Source: Candidatus Defluviibacillus avedoerensis (GTDB lineage: Bacteria > Pseudomonadota > Gammaproteobacteria > Burkholderiales > Burkholderiaceae_C). From it: DNA of 64,000 nt. The translations under genes and the position numbers were made by a program. This document shows positions 27,936 through 35,618 of the stretch, piece after piece. The stretch spans positions 62,001 to 126,000 of the forward strand of contig JADJBS010000004.1 in the NCBI GenBank assembly GCA_016703665.1. Reading direction: 5' to 3'. The notes beneath the pieces were generated by a model. It ran no database searches. It worked only from the letters and a program-made list of their open reading frames with translations, and had not been told where the DNA came from. Position 1 is the first letter of the stretch. The number at the start of each line of letters is the position of its first letter.

Positions 27936-28340
27936 ATGTTTTTTACCCCTGTTGCCTCACCCGCTTTCCGTCGTGCAGCGTATACCCCAGCACTGCATAC
28001 GGCAGACAGCAAGCTTGAGCGATTCCTGCGCGAAGCCATGCTTGCCCCCACAGCCGCCGCTGGCGCCAAGGCCTGCCAGTTTGAGCAAGACGATGCCAGC
28101 TACACGCTGACGCTGGATACCCCAGGCTTGGCCAAAGAGCAACTGACCATCGGCATTGAAGGCGCTGTGGTTCGCATTGAAAGTCTGGCGGATGCTCCTC
28201 GCAGCCTAAAGGTCGCTTACGAATTGCCACAAGACATTGACGTAGCTACCAGTGAAGCCAAGCTCGAGCTAGGCGTGTTAACGCTCAAGCTCGTCAAGAA
28301 ACAGCCTGTGAGCAATGTCAGCTCACTCGCCATCAACTAA
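27936..28340 (+). CDS. Small heat-shock protein, Hsp20/alpha-crystallin-like
   Basis: 134 residues from ATG 27936 (MFFTPVASPAFRR); a GTG six codons earlier is possible. The alpha-crystallin domain runs from about residue 50: DDASYTLTLDTPGLAKEQLTIGIEGAVVRIES, then YELPQDIDVATSEAKLELGVLTLKL with the G-V-L motif. A holdase chaperone by family. The alpha-crystallin domain is short, and the C-terminal I-x-I motif is only weakly present (LAIN). Confidence 0.8.
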   Translation: MFFTPVASPAFRRAAYTPALHTADSKLERFLREAMLAPTAAAGAKACQFEQDDASYTLTLDTPGLAKEQLTIGIEGAVVRIESLADAPRSLKVAYELPQDIDVATSEAKLELGVLTLKLVKKQPVSNVSSLAIN

Positions 28341-28414
28341 CTGCTTTGAGCTTGATGCAGCAGCGGGGGTGTGACCTAAACTTGGCCGCACCCCAACACT
28401 GCACTGAAGCTGTC

Positions 28415-29161
28415 ATGTCCCCACTGAACCCTGCCGATACAGATGCCATCGAGCGAGCCACGCTGGCTGCGGTCGCGCCAGAAACTTGGGATGAGATTGA
28501 CGGCTGGCTGGTGCCGCTCGACAGTGGCACCATCGGTCGCGCTCAAAGTGCGGTGCCGCTCTGGGCGGGCAAGCCTGGTTTAACGACCCTGACCAGGATC
28601 GAGGATTGCTACCGCGCAGCTGGTCTGCCCCCCAAGTTCCGCCTGTCAGACCACCCGCACTTTGGCAGCATCACCCAGGCCCTTCAAACCCGAGGCTACC
28701 GAGCCACCAAACCGACGCTTGTTCAAGTTGCGTCCACCCGGAGCATGCTTCAAGCCCACGGCAATAGGGTGGAAGTGGAAGATCAAGCTGATGAAGCCTG
28801 GAGCAACTTGTTCTTGGGCCCGGGTTTTGATCCGGTGGATGGTGCCAACCGCGTGCGCAGCTTGAGCCGATCCTCCACCAATGTATACGCCAGCTTGCGA
28901 GAGAGCGGGCAAACCGTGGCGGGTGGCGCTGGCTCGTTCAGCTACGGCTGGGCCAGTGTCCACGGCATGCGCACTGATGCGGCCCATCGTGGCACAGGCT
29001 TGGCTGCTCAGGTTTTGGCTGCATTGGCCAGCGCAGCCATTGACCGTGGATTTGATCGATGCTTCTTGCAGGTGGAAGCGCATAACCTGAGTGCGCTATC
29101 GCTTTACCGGCGCGCAGGTTTTCAAACCGTTTGGTCCTACGCGTACTGGGCCAGACCCTGA
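28415..29161 (+). CDS. GNAT family N-acetyltransferase
   Basis: 248 residues from ATG 28415. The C-terminal half carries the acetyl-CoA-binding motif (MRTDAAHRGTGLAAQVLAAL, R-x-x-G-x-G/A type) and the typical ending VEAHNLSALSLYRRAGFQTVWSYAYW. The N-terminal half resembles a second, degenerate GNAT-like domain. Substrate unknown. Transcribed away from the small heat-shock gene by about 75 bases on the same strand. Confidence 0.82.
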   Translation: MSPLNPADTDAIERATLAAVAPETWDEIDGWLVPLDSGTIGRAQSAVPLWAGKPGLTTLTRIEDCYRAAGLPPKFRLSDHPHFGSITQALQTRGYRATKPTLVQVASTRSMLQAHGNRVEVEDQADEAWSNLFLGPGFDPVDGANRVRSLSRSSTNVYASLRESGQTVAGGAGSFSYGWASVHGMRTDAAHRGTGLAAQVLAALASAAIDRGFDRCFLQVEAHNLSALSLYRRAGFQTVWSYAYWARP

Positions 29162-29177
29162 AAGCGCAGCACCTGCA

Positions 29178-30236
29178 TCACGGCTTCTTCGTCGTCCATA
29201 AGCGCAGAGACACGCCGCCTGGGATTTGGCGGCACATTCCGCTGGCCTGCGACTTCGCCAATTCGAAGTACTGTCCCGTCCAAGCCCACTCATGGGTTTC
29301 CCAACAGTCCCCAATGCCACGGCCCTTCATCGCCGAAAAGGCGGTGCCGTCTGGATTCAAGTTCAACTCGGACGGTGACTCCAGGTCAAGCCCGTCGACA
29401 CCTGGAAACACCACGGGAACAGGATTGTGTGGCGCCGTACTGCTGGCCAGCCAAGCCGCACGGCCAGACTGGTAGGCTGCCTGCCAGCACAGGCGAGTCA
29501 CCATTACCTCGGTAGCCGACACACGAATGATGCCGGGGTCAGCGTCGGCGTCTTTGGCCACGTCATCCCAGCACCCTCGTTTTTTGACAGCGGCCAAAAT
29601 GGGCTTAATCAATGTAGTGTCTGCCCTGGTTGCAGCCATCAAGGGTTTGGCGCGCAGCTCTGGCGCTGGCAAGGGCGGTAACGCAGCAGATTCAGGCTTG
29701 TCGCCCTTGCGAAGAAAGGCGCCCGGTGTTCCTACCCGCCCCTGCACATCGTCCATCTTGAGCAAAGCTGCATGGGAGCCCGATAGCGAGATGTGCCGAA
29801 CATCCTGACCCCGACTCACCCTGATGTTATCACCCTTGGACAGCCAGACCATCAAACTTTGCACAGACTTGGCTGGCAAAGCCTGCTCGGACACGACGCC
29901 CTGCAAACGGGTTTCCCCCATATGAACAGTCCATGGCCCGCTGCGTGGGGGCTGGCGGTTGTCGGGGTCAGGCACGATGAAGCGGATGTCGATGGTGGCA
30001 CCGGGGCCGGCCTCGCGGGTCAGCAAAACGGCGACGGGTTCTGGCACCACCCCTTCCATCCCACCTTCTTGTTGATAGCCCGCAGCCTGACAGCGGCGCA
30101 CATTGTCACAGGCCACCTCCCAGTCCTTGAACTGGAAAAGTCGCCCGCCGGACTTGGCCACGGAAGCGGCGGCATGGACTACGGGGTTCACAATCAATGA
30201 GCATCCCAAAAGCAAAGCGAGGCAGGACCTAAGCAT
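29178..30236 (-). CDS. DUF1176 domain-containing secreted protein
   Basis: 352 residues from ATG 30236 (MLRSCLALLLGCSL). A signal peptide ends near VVHAAAS. The mature start FKDWEVACDNVRRCQAAGY is the DUF1176 hallmark with a Cys pair. Further Cys at KKRGCWDD, TRLCW, IGDCWET and GMCRQ suggest periplasmic disulfides. Function unknown. The start overlaps the tsaD stop by 8 bases, so the two are probably cotranscribed. Confidence 0.85.
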   Translation of the reverse strand: MLRSCLALLLGCSLIVNPVVHAAASVAKSGGRLFQFKDWEVACDNVRRCQAAGYQQEGGMEGVVPEPVAVLLTREAGPGATIDIRFIVPDPDNRQPPRSGPWTVHMGETRLQGVVSEQALPAKSVQSLMVWLSKGDNIRVSRGQDVRHISLSGSHAALLKMDDVQGRVGTPGAFLRKGDKPESAALPPLPAPELRAKPLMAATRADTTLIKPILAAVKKRGCWDDVAKDADADPGIIRVSATEVMVTRLCWQAAYQSGRAAWLASSTAPHNPVPVVFPGVDGLDLESPSELNLNPDGTAFSAMKGRGIGDCWETHEWAWTGQYFELAKSQASGMCRQIPGGVSLRLWTTKKP

Positions 30237-31254
30237 GAAGACTCCAGCGCGGTTTAACGTCAAACGCATAGTCTGAGTTGGGCCGCTCGACGTCGGCTTG
30301 CAGGCGCAGCGCTGCCGCCATGGCAATCATGGCACCGTTGTCGGTACAAAGATGCAGCTCTGGGTAATGCACGCGCACCCCGGCTTTCTTGCACGCGGCG
30401 TTCAGCTGTTCGCGCAGCAAGCGGTTGGCACCTACGCCACCGGCCACCACCAAGCGGCGCATCCCGGTTTGCCTGAGTGCGGCGAGAGACTTCTTGACCA
30501 ACACGTCCACGATGGCTGCTTCGGTCGACGCGGCCAAATCCGCCTTGCGCATCTCCAGCGCGTCGCCCAGTTTCTTGGATTGGGTCAACACCGCCGTTTT
30601 CAGCCCGGCAAAAGAAAAATCCAGGTTTCCGCTGTGCAGCAAGGGCCGTGGCAACTTGAAAGCTTGCGGATCGCCCCCTTGTGCCATGCGTGAAAGCGCT
30701 GGACCACCCGGATACCCCAGGCCCATTAGCTTGGCTGATTTGTCAAAGGCCTCGCCCGCAGCATCGTCAATGGTTTCACCCAGAATCTGGTAGCGCCCCA
30801 CGCCATCCACCTGCATCAACTGCGTGTGTCCGCCCGACACGAGCAATGCAACAAAAGGAAACTCAGGCGGATCAGCGCTCAAAAATGGCGACAGCAAATG
30901 CCCTTCCAGGTGATGAACACCCAGCACAGGTTTGTTCAGCCCCATACCGAGCGCACAAGCCACGCCCGCACCCACGAGCAGCGCACCTGCCAGGCCCGGC
31001 CCGCGTGTGTAGGCGACCACGTCAACATCAGTCAACGCCACTGCGGCCTCATCCAGCACCGCTTGGGTCAATGGCAACACCCGCTGAATGTGGTCCCGGC
31101 TAGCCAGTTCGGGCACAACACCGCCATAGGCCTGGTGCATCTCAATCTGGCTGTGCAGCGCGTGGGACAGCAACCGCGGCACAGATCCTCCGTCAGATTG
31201 CACCAAGGCCACACCGGTTTCGTCGCAGGACGACTCGATTCCAAGTATCAACAT
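30229..31254 (-). CDS. tsaD: tRNA N6-adenosine threonylcarbamoyltransferase
   Basis: 341 residues beginning MLILGIESSCDETG. Metal-binding His115 and His119 lie in HHLEGHL; YGGVVPELASRDH and the ASKH-fold GGVGANRLLRE loop are conserved. With TsaB, TsaC and TsaE it makes t6A37 in tRNAs decoding ANN codons. Complete and of normal length. Its start region is back to back with the TPP riboswitch of the TonB receptor. Confidence 0.97.
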   Translation of the reverse strand: MLILGIESSCDETGVALVQSDGGSVPRLLSHALHSQIEMHQAYGGVVPELASRDHIQRVLPLTQAVLDEAAVALTDVDVVAYTRGPGLAGALLVGAGVACALGMGLNKPVLGVHHLEGHLLSPFLSADPPEFPFVALLVSGGHTQLMQVDGVGRYQILGETIDDAAGEAFDKSAKLMGLGYPGGPALSRMAQGGDPQAFKLPRPLLHSGNLDFSFAGLKTAVLTQSKKLGDALEMRKADLAASTEAAIVDVLVKKSLAALRQTGMRRLVVAGGVGANRLLREQLNAACKKAGVRVHYPELHLCTDNGAMIAMAAALRLQADVERPNSDYAFDVKPRWSLHA

Positions 31255-31327
31255 GGCGCCAAGTGTAGAACCGAATCCTGGTGCAGCCAGCCAATTACAA
31301 TAGGCGCGCCCCTGGCAACAGGGGTTC

Positions 31328-31419
31328 CGCTAGGGGTGTTGCGCACTGTCAAGCATTGACGGCCGCGACTGAGAAAGTCCCTTTGAACCTGATTGAGGTA
31401 ATCCTCGCGCAGGAAAGCG
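31328..31419 (+). ncRNA. TPP riboswitch (thiamin pyrophosphate, THI element)
   Basis: Matches the TPP aptamer core: AGGGGTG near the 5' end, CTGAGA (31369-31374), ACCTGAT (31387-31393), GGTAATCC and GCGCAGGAAA. P1 can close as CGCT (31328-31331) with AGCG (31416-31419). It lies about 85 bases before the TonB receptor ATG. Possible expression platform (inference): CTTTC at 31476-31480 can pair either with GAAAG at the aptamer's 3' edge (31413-31417) or with GAAAG at the ribosome site (31494-31498). Thiamin pyrophosphate would then repress translation. A -10-like TACAAT at 31296-31301 may be its promoter. Confidence 0.92.
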
Positions 31420-31503
31420 TGTCCATACGGGACCGGTGCCGCCTTCTCTGGTGCCGACCACGCCCAAGGACAAGCCTTTCTGTCATCTCCTTGGAAAGAG
31501 GTT

Positions 31504-33666
31504 ATGGCAAATTTGAAAATAAAGAACCATTTCAGGCCTTTACGGCATATGGGACGGTCAATCTTAGCTACTACATTCATAGCAACTACGGTTTCAGCTC
31601 AAACGGCAGATGTCAGTTTGCCCCCTGTCACCATCACATCCGGCGCTGGCGTCAGGCCGGTCGACCTCGCGGGTTTTGGTGACTATCCCCTGAAAGAATT
31701 GCCCATGTCGGTAATGGTCGTCGACAGCGCACAGATCAGTGCCTCAGGATCGCGCCGCCTGGCAGATCTGGCCCGTTACGATGCATCCGTGACAGACGCC
31801 TACAACGCCCCTGGCTACTGGGACTTTCTGTCCATTCGCGGCTTTACCCTCGACAACCGCTATAACTACCGTCGCGAAGGCTTGCCCATCAATGCCGAGA
31901 CATCCATCCCGCTCGACAACAAAGAGCGGGTAGAAATCCTCAAAGGCACCAGCGGTATTCAAGCTGGCACCAGTGCCCCTGGCGGCATGGTCAACTACAT
32001 GGTTAAACGCCCCACCAACAAAGACTTGCGCAGCGCGCGTCTGGAGGTCACCAGCCGCTCCAGCGTACTGGCCGCCGTAGACCTGGGAGGCCGCTTTGGT
32101 AATGACGGCGTGTTTGGCTACCGCCTGAACGTCGCTCACGAAGACTTGCGCCCGATCACCCAGCATCTGCGCGGCCAGCGTGACCTGCTCGCCTTGGCCA
32201 CCGATTGGCGCGTCAGCACAGATTCACTGTTGCAGGCTGAACTGGAATGGAGCCACAAATCCCAACCCAGCCAGTTAGGCTACAGCCTGTTGGGCAGCAC
32301 CCTGCCAGCAGCGGCCAATCCAGCGCTGAACCTGAACAACCAAGCCTGGTCGCAGCCGTCTGTATTTGACGCTTTGACCGGTAGCTTGCGCTGGCAGCAA
32401 AACATCAATTCCGACTGGCGCTGGTCAGCCCAATTGGGTTCACAGCGCTTGAAAACTCACGACCGCCTGGCTTACGGTTTTGGCTGCAGTGCCGAGAATA
32501 ACTATGACCGCTACTGCAGCGACGGCACTTTTGATCTGTACGACTTCAGAAGTGAGCATGAAAAGCGCACGCTGAACGCAGCCACACTCAAACTGCAGGG
32601 CAAGGTACAAGCCGCGGGACTCAGTCATAACCTAAGCCTGGGCTTGACCCACAGCCAGCTAAACAACCGCTTTCAAATGCAAGCCTACAACTACGTAGGC
32701 ACGGGCAATGTGCAAGGCACGCAGATGGTGCCAGCCGACCCCACACTGACTGACCAGAACACAAACAGAGACGAAAAGTCGCTGGAGCTGTCTGTGCAAG
32801 ACGTCATTCAATGGACGCCAACCTTAAGCACCTGGCTGGGCATGCGTAGTACATCGCTGGCGCGCGACAGCATTCGCACCGATGGCAGCCGTGCCACGCA
32901 ATACACCGCAGCCCTCAACACACCCTGGCTGGCAGTGCATTACGCCTTGGACGACCAAAAATCCATCTACGCCAGCTACGGCGAAGGCCTTGAATCACAA
33001 GTTGTGCCGAACAAGACGTCTCAGTACGTCAACGCAGGCGTGGCCTTGGCGCCCCTCAAATCCAGACAACTGGAACTGGGCATCAAGGTCAACCAAAAAG
33101 ACATGATCTGGCAAGTGAACGCTTTTCGCATCTCCCGCCCCATGAGCAACCTGGACGCCTGTGTGCGGCTGGGCATCACCCCTTGTACAGGTCAGTACGA
33201 CGGCGAGGCGGTGCACACGGGCCTGGAGGCCAACGGCCAAATCAATTCAGGTGCATGGCGCCTAAGCGGTGGAGTCACATTACTGGACGCCAAGCGCAAA
33301 GGCAGCATGCTCGAACCAAGCACCAACGGCCAACGCCCCACCAACGTGCCAACCAACGTACTGCGCGCCCAAACCGCTTGGCGAGTGCCGGGCATGGCTG
33401 GATTGGAATGGCAAACCCAGTGGCAACGTGAAGGCAACCGTGCCGTGCTGCCAGACAACAGCATCATGCTGCCAGCCTGGAACCGCTTTGACTCCAGCGT
33501 GCGCTACGCCGCCCGGATGGGCGCCACAGCAACGACCTGGACCCTGGGCATCGACAACCTGACCAACCATCGCCACTGGCAAGAAGCTCCCTACCAATAC
33601 GGCCATGTTTACCTGTTCCCCGCAGCAGCGAGAACTTTTCGCTTGGCTGTGCAAGCCAGCTTGTAA
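31504..33666 (+). CDS. TonB-dependent outer-membrane receptor, predicted thiamin/thiamin-precursor uptake
   Basis: 720 residues. The N-terminal signal peptide (ILATTFIATTVSAQ) is followed by a possible TonB box (PPVTIT) and a plug domain (PMSVMVVDSAQISASGSRR, SIRGFTLDNRYNYRREGLP, VEILKGTSGIQAGTSAPGG). A 22-strand barrel ends in FRLAVQASL with the aromatic/aliphatic C-terminus. By family it would be called a siderophore receptor, but the TPP riboswitch upstream points to thiamin or a precursor. The ATG follows GGAAAGAGG. No TonB, ABC or thiamin gene is next to it. Confidence 0.9.
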   Translation: MANLKIKNHFRPLRHMGRSILATTFIATTVSAQTADVSLPPVTITSGAGVRPVDLAGFGDYPLKELPMSVMVVDSAQISASGSRRLADLARYDASVTDAYNAPGYWDFLSIRGFTLDNRYNYRREGLPINAETSIPLDNKERVEILKGTSGIQAGTSAPGGMVNYMVKRPTNKDLRSARLEVTSRSSVLAAVDLGGRFGNDGVFGYRLNVAHEDLRPITQHLRGQRDLLALATDWRVSTDSLLQAELEWSHKSQPSQLGYSLLGSTLPAAANPALNLNNQAWSQPSVFDALTGSLRWQQNINSDWRWSAQLGSQRLKTHDRLAYGFGCSAENNYDRYCSDGTFDLYDFRSEHEKRTLNAATLKLQGKVQAAGLSHNLSLGLTHSQLNNRFQMQAYNYVGTGNVQGTQMVPADPTLTDQNTNRDEKSLELSVQDVIQWTPTLSTWLGMRSTSLARDSIRTDGSRATQYTAALNTPWLAVHYALDDQKSIYASYGEGLESQVVPNKTSQYVNAGVALAPLKSRQLELGIKVNQKDMIWQVNAFRISRPMSNLDACVRLGITPCTGQYDGEAVHTGLEANGQINSGAWRLSGGVTLLDAKRKGSMLEPSTNGQRPTNVPTNVLRAQTAWRVPGMAGLEWQTQWQREGNRAVLPDNSIMLPAWNRFDSSVRYAARMGATATTWTLGIDNLTNHRHWQEAPYQYGHVYLFPAAARTFRLAVQASL

Positions 33667-33690
33667 AAGCACCAAAAATAACGCTATAAT
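33661..33690 (+). promoter_or_regulatory. Promoter of tRNA-Asn
   Basis: Perfect -10 TATAAT at 33685-33690 with -35-like TTGTAA at 33661-33666 (18-base spacer). The -35 overlaps the last Leu codon and stop of the TonB receptor gene. Predicted start is about 5 bases before the mature tRNA. Confidence 0.7.
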
Positions 33691-33701
33691 CTAAGACTTG
33701 T

Positions 33702-33777
33702 TCCTCGATAGCTCAGTCGGTAGAGCGCCGGACTGTTAATCCGTAGGTCCCTGGTTCGAGCCCAGGTCGAGGAGCCA
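33702..33777 (+). tRNA. tRNA-Asn, anticodon GTT
   Basis: 76 bases with encoded CCA. Acceptor TCCTCGA pairs with TCGAGGA (33767-33773). D arm TAGCTCAGTCGGTAGAGC, anticodon arm CGGACTGTTAATCCG with GTT, and T arm CTGGTTCGAGCCCAG are all regular. Confidence 0.97.
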
Positions 33778-33799
33778 AAATAAGCCTTATGGCTACTGG

Positions 33800-33833
33800 A
33801 TGCCCTGCTACTTAATCAGTAGCAGGGCATTTT
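33800..33833 (+). terminator. Rho-independent terminator after tRNA-Asn
   Basis: A 13-bp perfect stem (33800-33812 with 33818-33830) and 5-base loop TAATC followed by TTTTC. It ends the tRNA transcript; the opposite strand lacks a T run, so it would not stop cheV transcription well. Confidence 0.85.
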
Positions 33834-33856
33834 CATCTGTGGTGCCAAGATAAATT

Positions 33857-34828
33857 TTAAGGTTGCCACCCTCGATTGATGAGCGTAGTTCGGATCGTCT
33901 GCGCAAGTTCTTTCGGCTCAAACTTGGCCACATAGGCGTCTGCACCGACAGCGTCTGCATGCCCCTCGCTTGCAGACCCTGTCAAGGATGAATAAACGAT
34001 GACGGGGATTCCTGCGAATCTGGCATCCTGCTTGATGTTGCGAGTCAAGGTAAAGCCGTCCATCTCGGGCATTTCGAGGTCTGTCAAGACGATTGCTACC
34101 GTGTCGCTAGCCTTCTTGCCATGACCGACCGCTTCCATGTGGATGCCACCAAGACGCTCCCATGCCTCTTTGCCATTTTTGACAGAAATGAAATTCACAT
34201 TCATGGCCGACAGGCTTTTCTCGATCAACAGGCGGGCGACGTGGGAGTCATCGGCAAAGAGAATCACTGTTCCTTGAGGCATCTGAATTGCCGATACGTC
34301 CGCGACGTCTTCCTCGACACCGTGTGCGCCCGGAAATACATCCCTCAATATCTGTTCGACATCCAGAATCTGGGCCAGTCGCGAACTAGGGGCGTCGCCA
34401 TCAATTCGGGCTATGCCAGACAAAAGGCCCGCGTGAGTGCCTTCCGCAGCCAGCAAATGCTTCCACTCCAGTTGAATGATCTCGACGACTTCGTCCACGA
34501 TGAATGCCTGTGTCGTTCGGGCAAACTCCGTGACCAAAACAATCCCTGTGTTTGTCTGGGGCGTACACCCAGTTAGTGCAGGCAGATCGATCACGGGGAT
34601 CATTTGCCCACGTACATCAGCCAACCCCACTGCGAATGGGGGCGCATTGGCGATCGTCGTGATCTTGGGTGCGACCACAATTTCTCGGACCTTGAACACG
34701 TTGATGCCGAAAAGCTCGCTGCGTTTGGATTCAGACGGTTCACCCAGCCGAAAAAGGAGCAGTTCAAATTTACCATCTTCCGCAGGGGAGTTTTGGCGTT
34801 TGCTGGTGCTATGTCCGCTGGTATTCAT
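33857..34828 (-). CDS. cheV: Chemotaxis protein CheV (CheW domain plus receiver)
   Basis: 323 residues. A CheW-like domain covers about residues 18-165 (ELFGINVFKVREIV, RGQMIPVIDLP). A receiver domain follows from about 187: acidic pair Asp193-Asp194, phosphoacceptor Asp250 (LTDLEMPEMDG), Ser280/Ser281 and Lys302 are all present. CheV couples receptors to CheA and adapts the signal through phosphorylation. It stands alone here, with no other che genes in the window. Confidence 0.92.
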   Translation of the reverse strand: MNTSGHSTSKRQNSPAEDGKFELLLFRLGEPSESKRSELFGINVFKVREIVVAPKITTIANAPPFAVGLADVRGQMIPVIDLPALTGCTPQTNTGIVLVTEFARTTQAFIVDEVVEIIQLEWKHLLAAEGTHAGLLSGIARIDGDAPSSRLAQILDVEQILRDVFPGAHGVEEDVADVSAIQMPQGTVILFADDSHVARLLIEKSLSAMNVNFISVKNGKEAWERLGGIHMEAVGHGKKASDTVAIVLTDLEMPEMDGFTLTRNIKQDARFAGIPVIVYSSLTGSASEGHADAVGADAYVAKFEPKELAQTIRTTLINRGWQP

Positions 34829-35209
34829 ACAATGATCTGCCTATCTCGACTGCCTTTATTCGAGTTTGGCACTTTTTGCCACGCCGCGTTGCCGCCCTTT
34901 GAGTTAACCCAGGACGCGTAAAGGACATCGACCGAACCAAAATCGAATTTGAGTTGCTATTCGGCTTCAAGCTCACTTGCTTCTGCCTAAAACCTTAAGT
35001 AGTTCGGGGCAAACCAATCCACTTCTGTAAGCTCAGGTAATCCCACTCCACTAAAGTTCGTGGCAGAGTTCACTGCATCCGGTTTGACCGCACCCAGAAA
35101 TCTTCTTTTGCATAAAACCACACCCATTCTTTTGACCTTTTTTCTGGCGTGCCCCACTAGCGCACGCCATTGGAACTATCGTGGTTGCTGACCGCGAGCA
35201 AGGAAACTC
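34829..35209. other. 381-base gap between cheV and the DUF3297 gene
   Basis: Divergent intergenic region. One stem-loop (TGGCGTGC at 35145-35152 with GCACGCCA at 35162-35169, 9-base loop) lies 40 bases before the DUF3297 start and may be part of its 5' untranslated RNA; it lacks a T run after it. I found no convincing gene or promoter. Confidence 0.5.
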
Positions 35210-35458
35210 ATGAACCAAGCTGTCGAAAAGCCTGCCCTGCCGGACCATCTGTCGGTTGACCCGCGCAGCCCTCATCATCTGGCCGCCGTGTTTGAACATG
35301 ACATCGGGATTCGCCTGAATGGCAATGAGCGATTGGATGTAGAGGAATACTGCATCAGTGAGGGTTGGGTCAAGGTGCCTGCCGGCAAGACCCGTGACCG
35401 AAAGGGTCACCCTCTGCTGATCAAAATCAAGGGGAAGGTAGAGGCGTTTTACCGTTAA
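35210..35458 (+). CDS. DUF3297 family protein
   Basis: 82 residues, soluble. The whole sequence (LPDHLSVDPRSPHH near the start, IGIRLNGNERLDVEEYCISEG, then GKTRDRKGHPLLIKIKGKVEAFY) fits the family throughout. AAGGAAACTC before the ATG is a good ribosome site. Function unknown. Monocistronic, converging on the GGDEF gene. Confidence 0.85.
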   Translation: MNQAVEKPALPDHLSVDPRSPHHLAAVFEHDIGIRLNGNERLDVEEYCISEGWVKVPAGKTRDRKGHPLLIKIKGKVEAFYR

Positions 35459-35618
35459 CTGGATCGAAGACGACACCCCTGAACTCCAGGCATTGGTGGT
35501 GAAAGACTCGCTGAGATCGGCCTATTTGGCAGCGTTCTAGGCGTCACTCTCGCGAGATGCGGTCTGTCGCCACTGGTCCACACTTCTACGGAAGTCTCAG
35601 TCGAATAAGCCCAACTCA

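Noticed and set aside
33661..33857. Bidirectional terminator for cheV from the hairpin at 33800-33830
   Set aside because: On the minus strand no T run follows the stem, so only the tRNA transcript is likely to end there.
35145..35169. Stem-loop before DUF3297 as a terminator
   Set aside because: The T run lies before the stem on the plus strand and not after it on either strand in a way that would terminate; possibly only a leader structure.
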